Part shown: in pieces, positions 51,679 to 60,707 of the stretch
How positions within the stretch are numbered: the stretch's first letter is position 1
Layout of the letters: each line of letters opens with the position of its first letter
Source of the DNA: Gammaproteobacteria bacterium 45_16_T64
GTDB lineage: Bacteria; Pseudomonadota; Gammaproteobacteria; Pseudomonadales; Ketobacteraceae
Assembly (NCBI GenBank): GCA_002162955.1
Contig: MABD01000043.1
Coordinates: forward strand, 62,001 to 126,000
DNA length: 64,000 nucleotides
Direction: 5' to 3'
Program-made: the position numbers and the translations under genes
The notes under the pieces: generated by a model
What the model saw: only the letters and a program-made list of their open reading frames with translations
Told to the model about the DNA's origin: nothing
The model's database searches: none

Positions 51679-53421
51679 ATGTACGAATCTTATTTTGGCT
51701 TTTCGGAAGCGCCTTTCTCAATTGCTCCGAACCCGCATTACCTATACATGAGTCGACAACATAATGAGGCACTTGCCCATTTAATCTATGGAGTTGAGCG
51801 GGAAGGGGGGTTTATCCTTCTAACCGGTGAGGTTGGTACAGGGAAAACTACCATTTGCCGATGTTTTTTGGAGCAAGTGCCAGAAAATACGGATGTCGCG
51901 TTTATCTTGAATCCCAAGTTAGATTCAGAGCAGTTACTCGAAACTATTTGTGACGAGTTATCTATTGGTTATATTGGCGACACGTTATCGATCAAAGATT
52001 ACACTGATTATATCAACGAGAGGTTGTTGCGATCCCATAGTAAGGGCCGGCACACGGTACTTATTATTGACGAAGCACAAAACTTGTCGTCCTCAGTGTT
52101 AGAGCAATTGCGTTTGCTCACTAATTTAGAGACGAATGAAAAAAAGCTCCTCCAGATAATTTTGTTAGGCCAGCCCGAGTTGCAAGATATTTTTCTGAGG
52201 CCTGAGTTACGACAGTTATCCCAAAGAGTCACGGCCCGATTTCACCTGGATGCATTAACAAGGGAAGAGATTGCCCCATACGTATACCATCGCCTTTCTA
52301 TAGCGGGGTGTGCCACTCCTGAGTGGTTGTTCCAGGATAACAGCATCCAAAAATTATTCTCTATTAGTAAGGGCATTCCTCGAGTCATCAACCTTGTGTG
52401 CGATCGATCCTTGCTTGGTGCCTATGCGGAAAATAAGAAAACTGTTGACTCTGGGCTCCTTCAAGCTGCGGCTAAAGAGGTGCTTGGCAAAAGCTTAGTG
52501 TTACATCAAGAGAAACGCATCAGCCAGGTGCTATCTTTATTTAAGACGAACAATTGGGTTGCTATTCTGGGGCTTTGTGTCGCTTGCTTGACTCTGGGAA
52601 TGGTGTTGGCCAGTGGAAATTTTAAACCTGGTGCGGCGGTAGAGCCTCCGAGAGCTGATGTGAAACAAATAACCAGGGATACAGATCTTCCTCCTGCTAG
52701 CATTAAGCCTATGGCAGGTGCCGATGTGGCGTCGACGTCAGGGGGGCTGGACTCGGTGAATCCATTGGTCGAGACCCAGCGGTTAGGCGTTGTTGGTTTT
52801 GATGATTTGTTGGGACAAGGATATGAGCTAAGTGAGCTGTCAGCTTATGTGAGTTTATTGAAGGTTTGGGGCATAGATTATACTCCTGGAAGTGACGGCT
52901 TTGCTTGTAAATATGCCAATCAGAAAGGTGTTAATTGTTTAAGTAAGATTGGTAGTATTGGCGGGCTGACCCACCTAGGCTTACCAGCAGCACTTACTTT
53001 ATTTGATAAGTCTGGCGACAAGTATTATGTATTGTTGCGGCACATCGAGGGTGATACGGCATCTTTTGTTGTTGATGGAGGGGTAGTTGATATGACGTTG
53101 GCCGAGCTGCAGAAGCATTGGCGTGGTCATTTCGTGGTACTTTGGAAAAAACCCCCGCAATACGTAGGCCCTTTGCAACCTGGTACGATTGCACCCATTA
53201 CGAAATGGCTTGGTAAGCAATTGGATATTTATGAAGGCGTGGAGAATCCCGCCTTAGGTAGGTCGTTGTATGATGAAGCCTTGGTAAGCAGGGTTAAAGC
53301 ATTTCAAAAAAGAGTTGGTGAGCAGGCTGATGGTATTGCGGGTGTTAATACTCTTATCTTGTTGTCGAAATACACGGATCAGGGCATTCCATCTTTATCT
53401 GCAGATAATGAGGCGCTGTAA
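51679..53421 (+). CDS. gspA: ExeA/GspA-type AAA+ ATPase with peptidoglycan-binding domain
   Basis: A 580-residue inner-membrane protein. MYESYFGFSEAPFSIAPNP is the ExeA-type start, with Walker A GEVGTGKTT (50-58) and Walker B VLIIDEAQNLS (about 125-135), then the arginine-finger and lid region. One membrane helix is at about 290-311. The periplasmic part has an intermediate domain (about 365-490) and a C-terminal peptidoglycan-binding helix bundle (SRVKAFQKRVGEQADGIAG). GspA with GspB opens peptidoglycan for secretin multimerisation in T2SS of Aeromonas/Vibrio type. Adjacent gspB (one-base overlap) supports this over the related exosortase-locus ATPase. Confidence 0.9.
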   Translation: MYESYFGFSEAPFSIAPNPHYLYMSRQHNEALAHLIYGVEREGGFILLTGEVGTGKTTICRCFLEQVPENTDVAFILNPKLDSEQLLETICDELSIGYIGDTLSIKDYTDYINERLLRSHSKGRHTVLIIDEAQNLSSSVLEQLRLLTNLETNEKKLLQIILLGQPELQDIFLRPELRQLSQRVTARFHLDALTREEIAPYVYHRLSIAGCATPEWLFQDNSIQKLFSISKGIPRVINLVCDRSLLGAYAENKKTVDSGLLQAAAKEVLGKSLVLHQEKRISQVLSLFKTNNWVAILGLCVACLTLGMVLASGNFKPGAAVEPPRADVKQITRDTDLPPASIKPMAGADVASTSGGLDSVNPLVETQRLGVVGFDDLLGQGYELSELSAYVSLLKVWGIDYTPGSDGFACKYANQKGVNCLSKIGSIGGLTHLGLPAALTLFDKSGDKYYVLLRHIEGDTASFVVDGGVVDMTLAELQKHWRGHFVVLWKKPPQYVGPLQPGTIAPITKWLGKQLDIYEGVENPALGRSLYDEALVSRVKAFQKRVGEQADGIAGVNTLILLSKYTDQGIPSLSADNEAL

Positions 53422-54134
53422 TGTCTTATATTCTTGATGCGCTCAAAAAATCAGAAGAAGAAAGGCGAAAGGGTGATTTACCTGGTCTCCAAACGTATAC
53501 CCCCCTTCCTCAAGTCGATGGAAAAAAGAAAGGTTGGTTCGTATTGGTCGCTGTTCTTGTGATTGTTAATGTGGCTATTGTATTGCTATGGTCGCCCTGG
53601 TCTCAGGAAGGGGAGGTTGTAACCCCGGTGCAGTCTATAAGCACAAAAACACAGGCGGTTGAAGTAGAGGCGATCAGCGAAAGGCCTCACGTACGGATGC
53701 CTATTGAAAAGCCAAGGGCTTCTATGAGCCAACCTGTGACGCCATTAAAAGTGTTGGCGCCGACGCCAGTGAGATCAAAAGAGCCTCCAAGCGTTGCAAC
53801 GCAAGCCTATATTGATGAATCTCCTGTAGTTCAGGCAAAAGCGCAAGCGCCGCCTGCACCGAGCCGTCATAGGGTGCCGGAAACAAGCTATATGCCCCAA
53901 CTCTCAGAAATATCAGAAGATATTAGGTCTCAGATACCAGACCTAACCTTCTCCTCTCATATGTTCTCTAGTAAAAGCCGTTTTCGAAGTATCACAATCA
54001 ACGGCAAGCGATTAAAAGAAGGTAAATACTATGACGAGCATCTATTTGTGAGTGAAATTACGGAGAAAGGTGCAGTTTTGAGTTTTGATGGCACATTTTT
54101 TGAGGTGGATGTCTTAGGGCAATGGAGCGATTAG
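53421..54134 (+). CDS. gspB: T2SS protein GspB
   Basis: A 237-residue protein. MSYILDALKKSEEERRKGDLP is the strongly conserved N-terminus of GspB. One membrane helix lies at about 39-57, followed by a Pro/Ala-rich spacer and the C-terminal domain with IPDLTFSSHMFSS, SITINGKRLKEGKY and a terminal FDGTFFEVDVLGQW. It forms a complex with GspA and helps place the secretin GspD. Last gene of the operon. Confidence 0.92.
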   Translation: MSYILDALKKSEEERRKGDLPGLQTYTPLPQVDGKKKGWFVLVAVLVIVNVAIVLLWSPWSQEGEVVTPVQSISTKTQAVEVEAISERPHVRMPIEKPRASMSQPVTPLKVLAPTPVRSKEPPSVATQAYIDESPVVQAKAQAPPAPSRHRVPETSYMPQLSEISEDIRSQIPDLTFSSHMFSSKSRFRSITINGKRLKEGKYYDEHLFVSEITEKGAVLSFDGTFFEVDVLGQWSD

Positions 54135-54227
54135 CACTCTATTGCACAAAATAAATCGCTAATTCTTAGACAGTTACGCACAATTTACTATATTGATAGG
54201 ATCCCCAGTAACTTTGACGGCATAGCT

Positions 54228-54593
54228 ATGGACGAGAGAACAGTAGAAGAAATTAATCAAAGGAAGGTTCAGCGCCGGCACTTGATCTACTATCTTCGAG
54301 TATATGATGCGGAAAACGGTAACCTTATAGGGAATCTTGTTGATATCAGTACGAAAGGAATCATGCTGGTCAGTGATACTAAGATCAAGTCTGAGATTCG
54401 ATTCATTTTAAGGATGACGTTGCCAGACAACGTAGAGGGTAGCCGAGAGGTGGAGTTTGAGGCGGTAAGTCGATGGTGTAAGAATGATGTAAACCCCGAC
54501 TTTTTTGATACAGGCTTTGAACTTATCGACCCTTCCTCGGTTTTCCTTGAAGTGGTAGACAAGCTCGTTGAAGATTGCCTGTTTAAGAACTAG
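54228..54593 (+). CDS. PilZ-domain protein
   Basis: A 121-residue cytoplasmic protein made of a single PilZ beta barrel. The D-x-S-x-x-G part is intact (DISTKG), but the N-terminal c-di-GMP motif R-x-x-x-R is not: QRRHLIYYLRV has no Arg four residues after either Arg of the pair. FDTGFELIDPS is the usual PilZ end. It may bind c-di-GMP weakly, or a protein partner instead. It is alone, 93 bases after the T2SS operon. Confidence 0.83.
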   Translation: MDERTVEEINQRKVQRRHLIYYLRVYDAENGNLIGNLVDISTKGIMLVSDTKIKSEIRFILRMTLPDNVEGSREVEFEAVSRWCKNDVNPDFFDTGFELIDPSSVFLEVVDKLVEDCLFKN

Positions 54594-54758
54594 GTGATTG
54601 AGAGTTCACTTACATATACACACATATTGGGGGGTGTTTTCTCTGTATTACGGTAGTTAAACGCGGATTATTCCTTTATATTGAAACCATACGACAATTT
54701 GACATGGTTCACGTTCTTATTGTGCATTGGATTTCAATTATGAGGTTGCTGTAGATCG

Positions 54759-56048
54759 ATGAGTACGTTGGATGCGCTAAAAACAAATTTAAATGTAGCT
54801 AAGACGTTGATAGTCGACGGCCGTGATCGTTATCTAGGCGTCACGAAAGCCGCCATTGCAATCGAGCAGATTTATAGGCAGCAAAGAAACAAAGCTAAGC
54901 TGTTGTCAGAGCAGTCGGCATCTAGTTTGTTGTCAGAAGCCCATACTGAATCCGCTGAATTGATCTGTAATTTGTGTAAAGAGAATGGGGCTATTTGGGT
55001 TAAATTTGGTCAATTCCTCAGTTGTCGGCCTGACATATTGCCTCTCGAATATTTACCGATTTTACAAAAGCTTCAGAATGAAGCTACACCTGCGCCGTTT
55101 GAAAAAATACATCCAGCCATTGTGGAAGCTTGGGGTGATGATTGGGATCGTCATTTTTTGCACTTCGACATAATTCCTATTGCTACCGCATCAATTGCAC
55201 AGGTCCATAAGGCGACGTTGCGTAACGGCATGGTGGTTGCTGTAAAAATTCAGTTGCCAGACGTAGTTAAATTGTTTGAACAAGATTCTTTGGTGTTTCG
55301 ATCTGTGGCGGGTGTTATTGCTCCCTTAGTGAAAGAAATAGATATCAGACAGGTTACCGATCAGCTGATTAAAATGACGATGAAGGAATTAGATTTTCGT
55401 GTTGAAGCTGAGAATTTACGTGTTTTTTCTGAACACGAGCATGCTGATGGCATAAGGGTACCTGCACTTTGGGGTGAGCTGTCAGGCGAAAAAATCATGG
55501 TGACAGAGTGGATTGATGGGGCGGGCTTAACATCTTATCTTGAGGAACAGCCTAGTCGAGCTAAAGATATTTTGAATAGGCTTCTGTCTAGTTACATACA
55601 ACAAATAACTCAATTTGGTAGTTATCACGCTGACCCACATCCTGGGAATTTTTTGGTTGATGAGCACTCGAATATCGCCATTTTAGACTACGGAGCATTG
55701 GCGTCGTTATCTGAAGATGAAACACTGAAATATAGTAAGCTGCTATTCGGGTTAATGGGATTAAACTCCATGAAATTAGGGGAATTGTTTTCCGAGGCTG
55801 GGTTTACTTGTGAGCGACAGGAAGCGTTGGAGGAAATAAGCGAACACTTTCTGGAGGAAGAAATAAAAGATAGGAGTGTTTCTGATCGTTTGGCGCATGT
55901 GTTAGAGCTATTGCGCGAAAATAGAGTTACAATTCCTGATTCATTTATCGCGATGGCTAGAGTGATTATTAGTATTGGCGGATTTATGAAGCAATATGAG
56001 GTGGATTTTGAATGGATGCCCTCCTTAATAAAACATAATATTAACTAA
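54759..56048 (+). CDS. ABC1/UbiB-family atypical kinase-like protein
   Basis: A 429-residue protein with the family's N-terminal KFGQ motif (82-85, in WVKFGQFLSCRPD), an Ala-rich nucleotide loop (TASIAQVHKATL), the Lys in VAVKIQLP, a catalytic-loop-like SYHADPHPGNFLVD (about 290-303) and the metal motif ILDYGALASLSED (DFG equivalent). It is shorter than UbiB (about 540) and lacks its C-terminal membrane helices, so it belongs to another AarF-like branch. UbiB-group members support ubiquinone synthesis as ATPases; the role of this branch is unproven. Confidence 0.85.
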   Translation: MSTLDALKTNLNVAKTLIVDGRDRYLGVTKAAIAIEQIYRQQRNKAKLLSEQSASSLLSEAHTESAELICNLCKENGAIWVKFGQFLSCRPDILPLEYLPILQKLQNEATPAPFEKIHPAIVEAWGDDWDRHFLHFDIIPIATASIAQVHKATLRNGMVVAVKIQLPDVVKLFEQDSLVFRSVAGVIAPLVKEIDIRQVTDQLIKMTMKELDFRVEAENLRVFSEHEHADGIRVPALWGELSGEKIMVTEWIDGAGLTSYLEEQPSRAKDILNRLLSSYIQQITQFGSYHADPHPGNFLVDEHSNIAILDYGALASLSEDETLKYSKLLFGLMGLNSMKLGELFSEAGFTCERQEALEEISEHFLEEEIKDRSVSDRLAHVLELLRENRVTIPDSFIAMARVIISIGGFMKQYEVDFEWMPSLIKHNIN

Positions 56049-56120
56049 TGCTTAGATCACGGATTGATTTTTAAAAGACTGAGTGATTGTTGAACAGTCT
56101 TCATAACTTGAGACGTAAAC

Positions 56121-57257
56121 GTGTTGTCTATTTCTGCTTTTATCGGCCGCAATTGCGGTATTCTTGTTAAATCTTTGTTTTTCATTCTGCTTGTAGTGCC
56201 TACTTTATTGTTTGCTAAAGAGTCGCCGGCTTTTCTTGAGTCAATTAAACTGCCGACCGGTGATCAGTATGATGGTCAATATATACAAGGCGTTCCAAAC
56301 GGAAGGGGTACCCTGGTAAAGGTAAACGGGGACCAGTACGAAGGGGTTTTCGTTGATGGTAAGTTCGAAGGTCGTGGAATTTATAATTGGATCAATGGCG
56401 ACGAGTATAAGGGGAAGTGGGCTTCGGGTGAGCGAGAAGGGTTTGGCTCGCTTCAATACGCAAACGGAAACCGCTATGAAGGTGAGTGGAAAGATGGCTT
56501 GCGTGATGGGCGTGGTGAGTTAAGTTTTAGGAGTGGCACGCGATACGAGGGGATGTGGAAGAAAGGCTTGAAGCACGGTGAAGGTATGTTGGTTTATCGT
56601 AGTGGCCAGCGTTACATCGGAGCTTACAAGAATGATCTTCGTCATGGTCGTGGAGTACTTGTGATGCCTAATGGCGATTCTTATCGCGGCACATTCTCTA
56701 AAGACAAGGAGCATGGAGTTGGAGAGTGTAGTTCAAAAACCGGTAGTGTTGAGACTTGCTTGTTCAATAAGGGTGTCCGGATTACTAAAAAATCGTTAGT
56801 GGATCGAGCAGTAATGTACCAAAAGAAAAATGCGCCGACCTACGAGTATACTGGAGGGTTTGGGTTTGTTTTCGAGGATGGCTTCACGAAGACACGGCGT
56901 TACCTTCAGAATGATCATGTATGGTGGGAAAGCAAAGTCGCTTTGTTAGCAACGGAGTTAAGAATTCGAAGTGAGGGAGCAAATCAGTTTATTTATTTTG
57001 TGATCCGTGAATATGATGGTGTTGGTAAATATAGAATTAAACCTAGTGACTTGTTAGTGTCAATAGAAGGTAGTGATCCACTCACCTTGCCTCAAGCGTC
57101 TGAGGCAATTGTTGAAGTAACCTCTGAGCATAAAGGTGTAATTGAGGGTACTTTTATTTTGCCGGTACTGTCGTTGATCAAAGGTGGTGCGGAGCTTAAA
57201 TATACCATTAGAAATGGTCGATTTGAGGCTGCAAATAGCCCTCCCCCAAAGAATTAG
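56121..57257 (+). CDS. Exported MORN-repeat protein
   Basis: A 378-residue protein starting with GTG; a hydrophobic segment at about 14-31 ending LLFAKE suggests a signal peptide. Seven consecutive 23-residue MORN repeats (Y-x-G-x-W/F-x-x-G-x-x-x-G-x-G-x-x-x-x-x-x-G-x-x) run from Tyr50 to about 210. The last ~150 residues form an unrecognised beta-rich domain (FGFVFEDGFTKTRRYL...VWWESKVALLATELR). MORN repeats bind lipids or membranes in eukaryotes, and their bacterial roles are poorly known. Its stop overlaps the convergent LrgB gene by four bases. Confidence 0.8.
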   Translation: MLSISAFIGRNCGILVKSLFFILLVVPTLLFAKESPAFLESIKLPTGDQYDGQYIQGVPNGRGTLVKVNGDQYEGVFVDGKFEGRGIYNWINGDEYKGKWASGEREGFGSLQYANGNRYEGEWKDGLRDGRGELSFRSGTRYEGMWKKGLKHGEGMLVYRSGQRYIGAYKNDLRHGRGVLVMPNGDSYRGTFSKDKEHGVGECSSKTGSVETCLFNKGVRITKKSLVDRAVMYQKKNAPTYEYTGGFGFVFEDGFTKTRRYLQNDHVWWESKVALLATELRIRSEGANQFIYFVIREYDGVGKYRIKPSDLLVSIEGSDPLTLPQASEAIVEVTSEHKGVIEGTFILPVLSLIKGGAELKYTIRNGRFEAANSPPPKN

Positions 57258-57970
57258 GCGACGTACAATAGAATAACAGGTAGTGCAAACGCAGTGAGAA
57301 AGCCGGTAAGTCCCATGGCTAAAGCAGAAAAAGCGCCGATCTCACTGTCTTCCTCTAGTGCTCGGGCTGTGCCTATAGCGTGAGCGCTGATTCCCAGTGT
57401 GATTCCTCTAAGTGATTTATCGGTAATGTTCATTTTATCTAAGATAAAGGGGCCGAATATTACACCGATTATGCCTGTATATATGACAAATACCGCGGAC
57501 AGCGCTGGTATTCCTCCAATTTCTTTTGAAATTGCCATTGCAATGGGTGTAGTGATGGACTTTGTCATCAGTGATAGCAGGCTGGTTTCACTGGCACCGA
57601 GTAAATAGCCGATAGCAATGGTAATTGAAACAGTGATAAAAGATCCGACAATAACAGTGATGATGATGGGGGCTAGAAGTGCGCGAATCTTTGTGATGTT
57701 TTCATAGAGGGGGACCGCTAATGCAACAGTGACTGGGCCTAGCATCAGGTGTAAAGGTTGTGCGGTCGAAAAATATTGTTCAAACGATAAGTCGAGCCAG
57801 TAAAGGGCGCCGAATACTGTCGCTAAGCCGACTATCATTGGTTGTAAAGTGGGTTGCTTGCCTGATCTTTGGTAAATAAATTGACCTAGCTTGAAAGCGG
57901 CTAAAGTAATAAATACGCCAAAAAGGGGGTGGTTGAGTAGTAAGTTGATGGTGGTTTGTTCTATCTGCAT
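57254..57970 (-). CDS. LrgB/CidB-family membrane protein
   Basis: A 238-residue inner-membrane protein with about seven hydrophobic helices. LMLGPVTVALAVPLYEN, TKSITTPIAMAISKEIGG and SAHAIGTARALEEDSEIGAFS are the LrgB signatures. With its upstream LrgA/CidA partner (10-base gap) it forms the two-gene module linked to control of murein hydrolase activity and, in plastid and bacterial homologues, to glycolate or pyruvate transport. Direction converges on the MORN gene. Confidence 0.92.
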   Translation of the reverse strand: MQIEQTTINLLLNHPLFGVFITLAAFKLGQFIYQRSGKQPTLQPMIVGLATVFGALYWLDLSFEQYFSTAQPLHLMLGPVTVALAVPLYENITKIRALLAPIIITVIVGSFITVSITIAIGYLLGASETSLLSLMTKSITTPIAMAISKEIGGIPALSAVFVIYTGIIGVIFGPFILDKMNITDKSLRGITLGISAHAIGTARALEEDSEIGAFSALAMGLTGFLTAFALPVILLYVA

Positions 57971-57980
57971 AGGGGGGTAA

Positions 57981-58331
57981 CTATTGTTTGCGATTCTTCA
58001 TGCTGAGGGTGACCCTCAATATGTGTGGGATGGTGATGATGGCGACTATTGTGCTTACCGTAAGTGCTAGTATCAGTGCTACCCATTCGTCTTTTAGCAA
58101 TCCCCAGTAACTCATTGCACCAACACAAGCCGGCATTAGAAATAATGGAATGTAAGGAAAGATAGCGCTCGACGTTGCCTTTAACGGCTTTGGGGTTTTA
58201 CCGAAAATGCATAAAAACACAAATAAGAGACCCATACCGATGACTGACCCTGGAAACGGTAGTTGAAAGTATGATGAGATAAAATCACCCGCCAGTTGAA
58301 AGCCGATGAGTATCAGAAGACCTTTGAGCAA
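57981..58331 (-). CDS. CidA/LrgA-family holin-like membrane protein
   Basis: A 116-residue protein with four membrane helices. LKGLLILIGFQLAGDFISSYFQLPFPGSVIGM is split over the first two helices (first 20 residues from about 2), and FFMP-like LFLMPACVGAM follows; this is the LrgA/CidA pattern. TTG at 58331 is the apparent start. Encoded directly upstream of the LrgB gene in one operon. Confidence 0.9.
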   Translation of the reverse strand: MLKGLLILIGFQLAGDFISSYFQLPFPGSVIGMGLLFVFLCIFGKTPKPLKATSSAIFPYIPLFLMPACVGAMSYWGLLKDEWVALILALTVSTIVAIITIPHILRVTLSMKNRKQ

Positions 58332-58384
58332 TGTTCTATCCGGCTAGCGCGTAATATGAAGGAGCGGCTAGTGTACAGGACTTA

Positions 58385-59398
58385 TCATGTTGGGTCGATT
58401 TGCCAATTTAGAGCGAGTTGTATACCTTCCTCTGACGTGACTGAAGGGCTCCATTCTAGGTCTGCTTTGGCTTTCTTGTTGCTAAACGAAAAATCATTAC
58501 CAAATGCTTTAACATCCGTTGTGCTCAATAAGTGATTTTTAGCTAAGCCTATTCGAACACAAAATTGGCTGATCGATGCGATACAGTACATAACAATGTA
58601 TGGGATTTTGTGTATCTTAATAGGGACCTCTAGCTTCCTAGCAATCATTTGGAACAGCCTTTCAGGTGTGATGTCACTGCTGTTGTCCAGGACGAGGTAA
58701 TCTTGGCCAACTGCGATATTAGATGTTGCTGCCTTTAGGGTCGCTACGACAAGATCTGAAATATATATCAAATCAATTCCACAAGGCTGCGCCTTGTGCC
58801 AAACAAACGCGTTCCTTTCGTTAACCATGTCGATTATTGCTGGAAAAAACTGCTTGTCACCTGGCCCATATACCCAGCCAGGGTAAATGATTGTGGTCGG
58901 AAGACTTCTCTCTCTTTGGTAGCGCTTAACGACGTTGCAAGCCTCTATTTTTGTGTCGGCGTAAGGCTCATTCCAGGCGCTGTATGTCGTTTTTTCTGTG
59001 ATTATGTGGTCTTTAGGAGGGATGCCGAACACATCAGAGGTTGAGATAAGTACGAACCGTGTCGCGTTGGCTTGTACTGATGCTTCACACATATTTTCTG
59101 TCCCCAGTACATTGACGGCATAAAATTGAGCTTTGTTTGCAATCGAATTGAGCAGGGCGGCAGTATGAAAAACGAGGGTGGATTCTTTGAGATGGGTTTG
59201 TATGTCCTCTAAGCGTGTCACATCACCTTCGGCCACGGTCAGTTGATTTGGGTAGTGCTGGTACATCTGCTGGGCGAATGCTGTATAAATAGGGTTTTTA
59301 GGTAGATCAAAGGTTGTAACGTGGTAGCCATTTTCTAGCAGTTGTACTACCAGTGCTTGACCTACAAAACCAGCAGCGCCCGAAACAAATGCTCGCAT
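58385..59398 (-). CDS. Extended SDR (NAD-dependent epimerase/dehydratase, 3-beta-HSD-like)
   Basis: A 337-residue enzyme. AFVSGAAGFVGQALVVQLL (2-20) gives the G-x-x-G-x-x-G nucleotide motif, VFHTAAL the next block, and the active site Tyr-x-x-x-Lys is in PYADTKIEA. IIYPGWVYGPGD is typical of 3-beta-hydroxysteroid dehydrogenase/dihydroflavonol-reductase-like SDRs. The C-terminal third is the substrate domain. Substrate unknown. It is monocistronic, 53 bases upstream of the LrgA gene in the same direction. Confidence 0.85.
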   Translation of the reverse strand: MRAFVSGAAGFVGQALVVQLLENGYHVTTFDLPKNPIYTAFAQQMYQHYPNQLTVAEGDVTRLEDIQTHLKESTLVFHTAALLNSIANKAQFYAVNVLGTENMCEASVQANATRFVLISTSDVFGIPPKDHIITEKTTYSAWNEPYADTKIEACNVVKRYQRERSLPTTIIYPGWVYGPGDKQFFPAIIDMVNERNAFVWHKAQPCGIDLIYISDLVVATLKAATSNIAVGQDYLVLDNSSDITPERLFQMIARKLEVPIKIHKIPYIVMYCIASISQFCVRIGLAKNHLLSTTDVKAFGNDFSFSNKKAKADLEWSPSVTSEEGIQLALNWQIDPT

Positions 59399-59671
59399 GC
59401 CTATCTCCTTTATTGATTTGTTTGGTACTATCGTACTCCTTTGTTTGGCCGGAATCTACCCCCTTTTGTGCGTAGGTACCTAACGTTTAGAGGGTGGCGA
59501 AGCTGAAATTGTATGTAAATAGATCGCTATTGTTACCATTTGTTAAGAGTGCTCCTAATAACTGGGAAATCGACAATCTCAGTCTATACTGCTTGCAACG
59601 ACCTATATAACCCACAATAAGGGTCGATTGGTTAGAACACACAGAGAAAGCAAAAGCAGGTGGTAGTAATC

Positions 59672-59830
59672 ATGGATAAGAATAAATCTGAAATTTTTGA
59701 AAAAATTTCTGAATCATTAGAAGAGAGAACGGTATCGGATCGAAGAAATCGTGAAGTTACCGCTGAGTATATAAATCCAGAAATGGATCGTAGAAAGAAT
59801 TCTCGGCGGACGGAGTCTGAGACAAGCTAA
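59672..59830 (+). CDS. Small hypothetical protein, 52 residues
   Basis: A short reading frame in a 640-base gap. The ATG at 59672 has GCAGGTGG seven or so bases before it, a good ribosome site. The product is highly charged and without hydrophobic segments: an acidic/amphipathic first half (KSEIFEKISESLEERTVSDR) and a basic second half with MDRRKNSRR, ending ETS. It is flanked by about 270 empty bases on the left and about 210 on the right, so it is likely transcribed alone. I do not recognise it. Soluble, perhaps a regulator or nucleic-acid/protein adaptor; this is speculation. Confidence 0.6.
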   Translation: MDKNKSEIFEKISESLEERTVSDRRNREVTAEYINPEMDRRKNSRRTESETS

Positions 59831-60038
59831 TTCTCCTTGAACTTGTAGTGTAAGGTGTTCGGCGTGCTGGCTAGTGTTAAGTGGTACGCCGTTAATACTG
59901 GTACTTTTCCTCTTTTTATATTTTTGCCCTCATATTTTGCCTCCTTTCGTTTATTATACCCTTTCCATAAAGCCACGGGATCGTTTTGATTGTCAGGATG
60001 TCAAACGACCATTGGTTAAATCATAGAGGAAACGTTTC

Positions 60039-60680
60039 ATGAAAAAAGTACTTCTACCGTTAGCGATTGCCGGTTCTCTTACAGTTTCTGGCTGTACCAT
60101 TGATCCTTATACTGGTGAGCAAAAGGTAAGCAAAACTGCTATTGGCGCAGGTATAGGTGCCGTTCTAGGTGCTGCAGTGTCCAGTAAAAAGGATCGAGCC
60201 AAAGGAGCGTTGATTGGTGCGGCATTGGGAGGCGGCACTGGTTATTATTTTGACCGTCAAGAAAAACTGTTAAGACAAAAACTTGAGAATACAGGTGTTA
60301 GTGTTAGTCGGACACCAGAGGGAATACACCTAAATATGCCTGGTAATATTAGCTTCCCGTCGGGTCAATACGCTATCATACCTACATTTTATGAGACGCT
60401 AGATTCTGTGGCGTTGGTGTTTAAAGAATTCAAGAAAACAGATATTCGTATTACCGGCCATACAGATAGCTCGGGTGGTGATGCGTTAAATCAGACATTA
60501 TCAGAGCAGCGCTCTCGCTCGGTGATGCAGTATTTCGCAAGCCAAGGTGTTGGTACCACGAGATTGTCTTTTGTAGGTTACGGTGAGAGATACCCTGTGG
60601 CAAGCAACAAAACACCACAAGGAAGAGCGACGAATAGACGAGTTGAGATTGAAATTCTAAACCCTCAACCTCAGCGTTAG
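60039..60680 (+). CDS. OmpA-family lipoprotein with glycine-zipper region
   Basis: A 213-residue protein. Lipobox VSGC places the lipidated Cys at 19. Residues of about 34-70 are two glycine-zipper segments (AIGAGIGAVLGAAVSS, GALIGAALGGGTGYY). The C-terminal OmpA domain (about 95-208) has ITGHTDSSGGDALNQTLSEQ and GYGERYPVASNKTPQGRATN with the Asp and Arg that bind peptidoglycan diaminopimelate. YiaD-like. It anchors the outer membrane to peptidoglycan. RBS AGAGGAAACG precedes the ATG. Confidence 0.92.
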   Translation: MKKVLLPLAIAGSLTVSGCTIDPYTGEQKVSKTAIGAGIGAVLGAAVSSKKDRAKGALIGAALGGGTGYYFDRQEKLLRQKLENTGVSVSRTPEGIHLNMPGNISFPSGQYAIIPTFYETLDSVALVFKEFKKTDIRITGHTDSSGGDALNQTLSEQRSRSVMQYFASQGVGTTRLSFVGYGERYPVASNKTPQGRATNRRVEIEILNPQPQR

Positions 60681-60707
60681 ATTACATACTAGTTGGAGGA
60701 ACCATAA

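Noticed and set aside
51679-53421. Exosortase-locus secretion ATPase instead of GspA
   Set aside because: The two families start alike, but the peptidoglycan-binding C-terminus and the overlapping gspB gene fit GspA.
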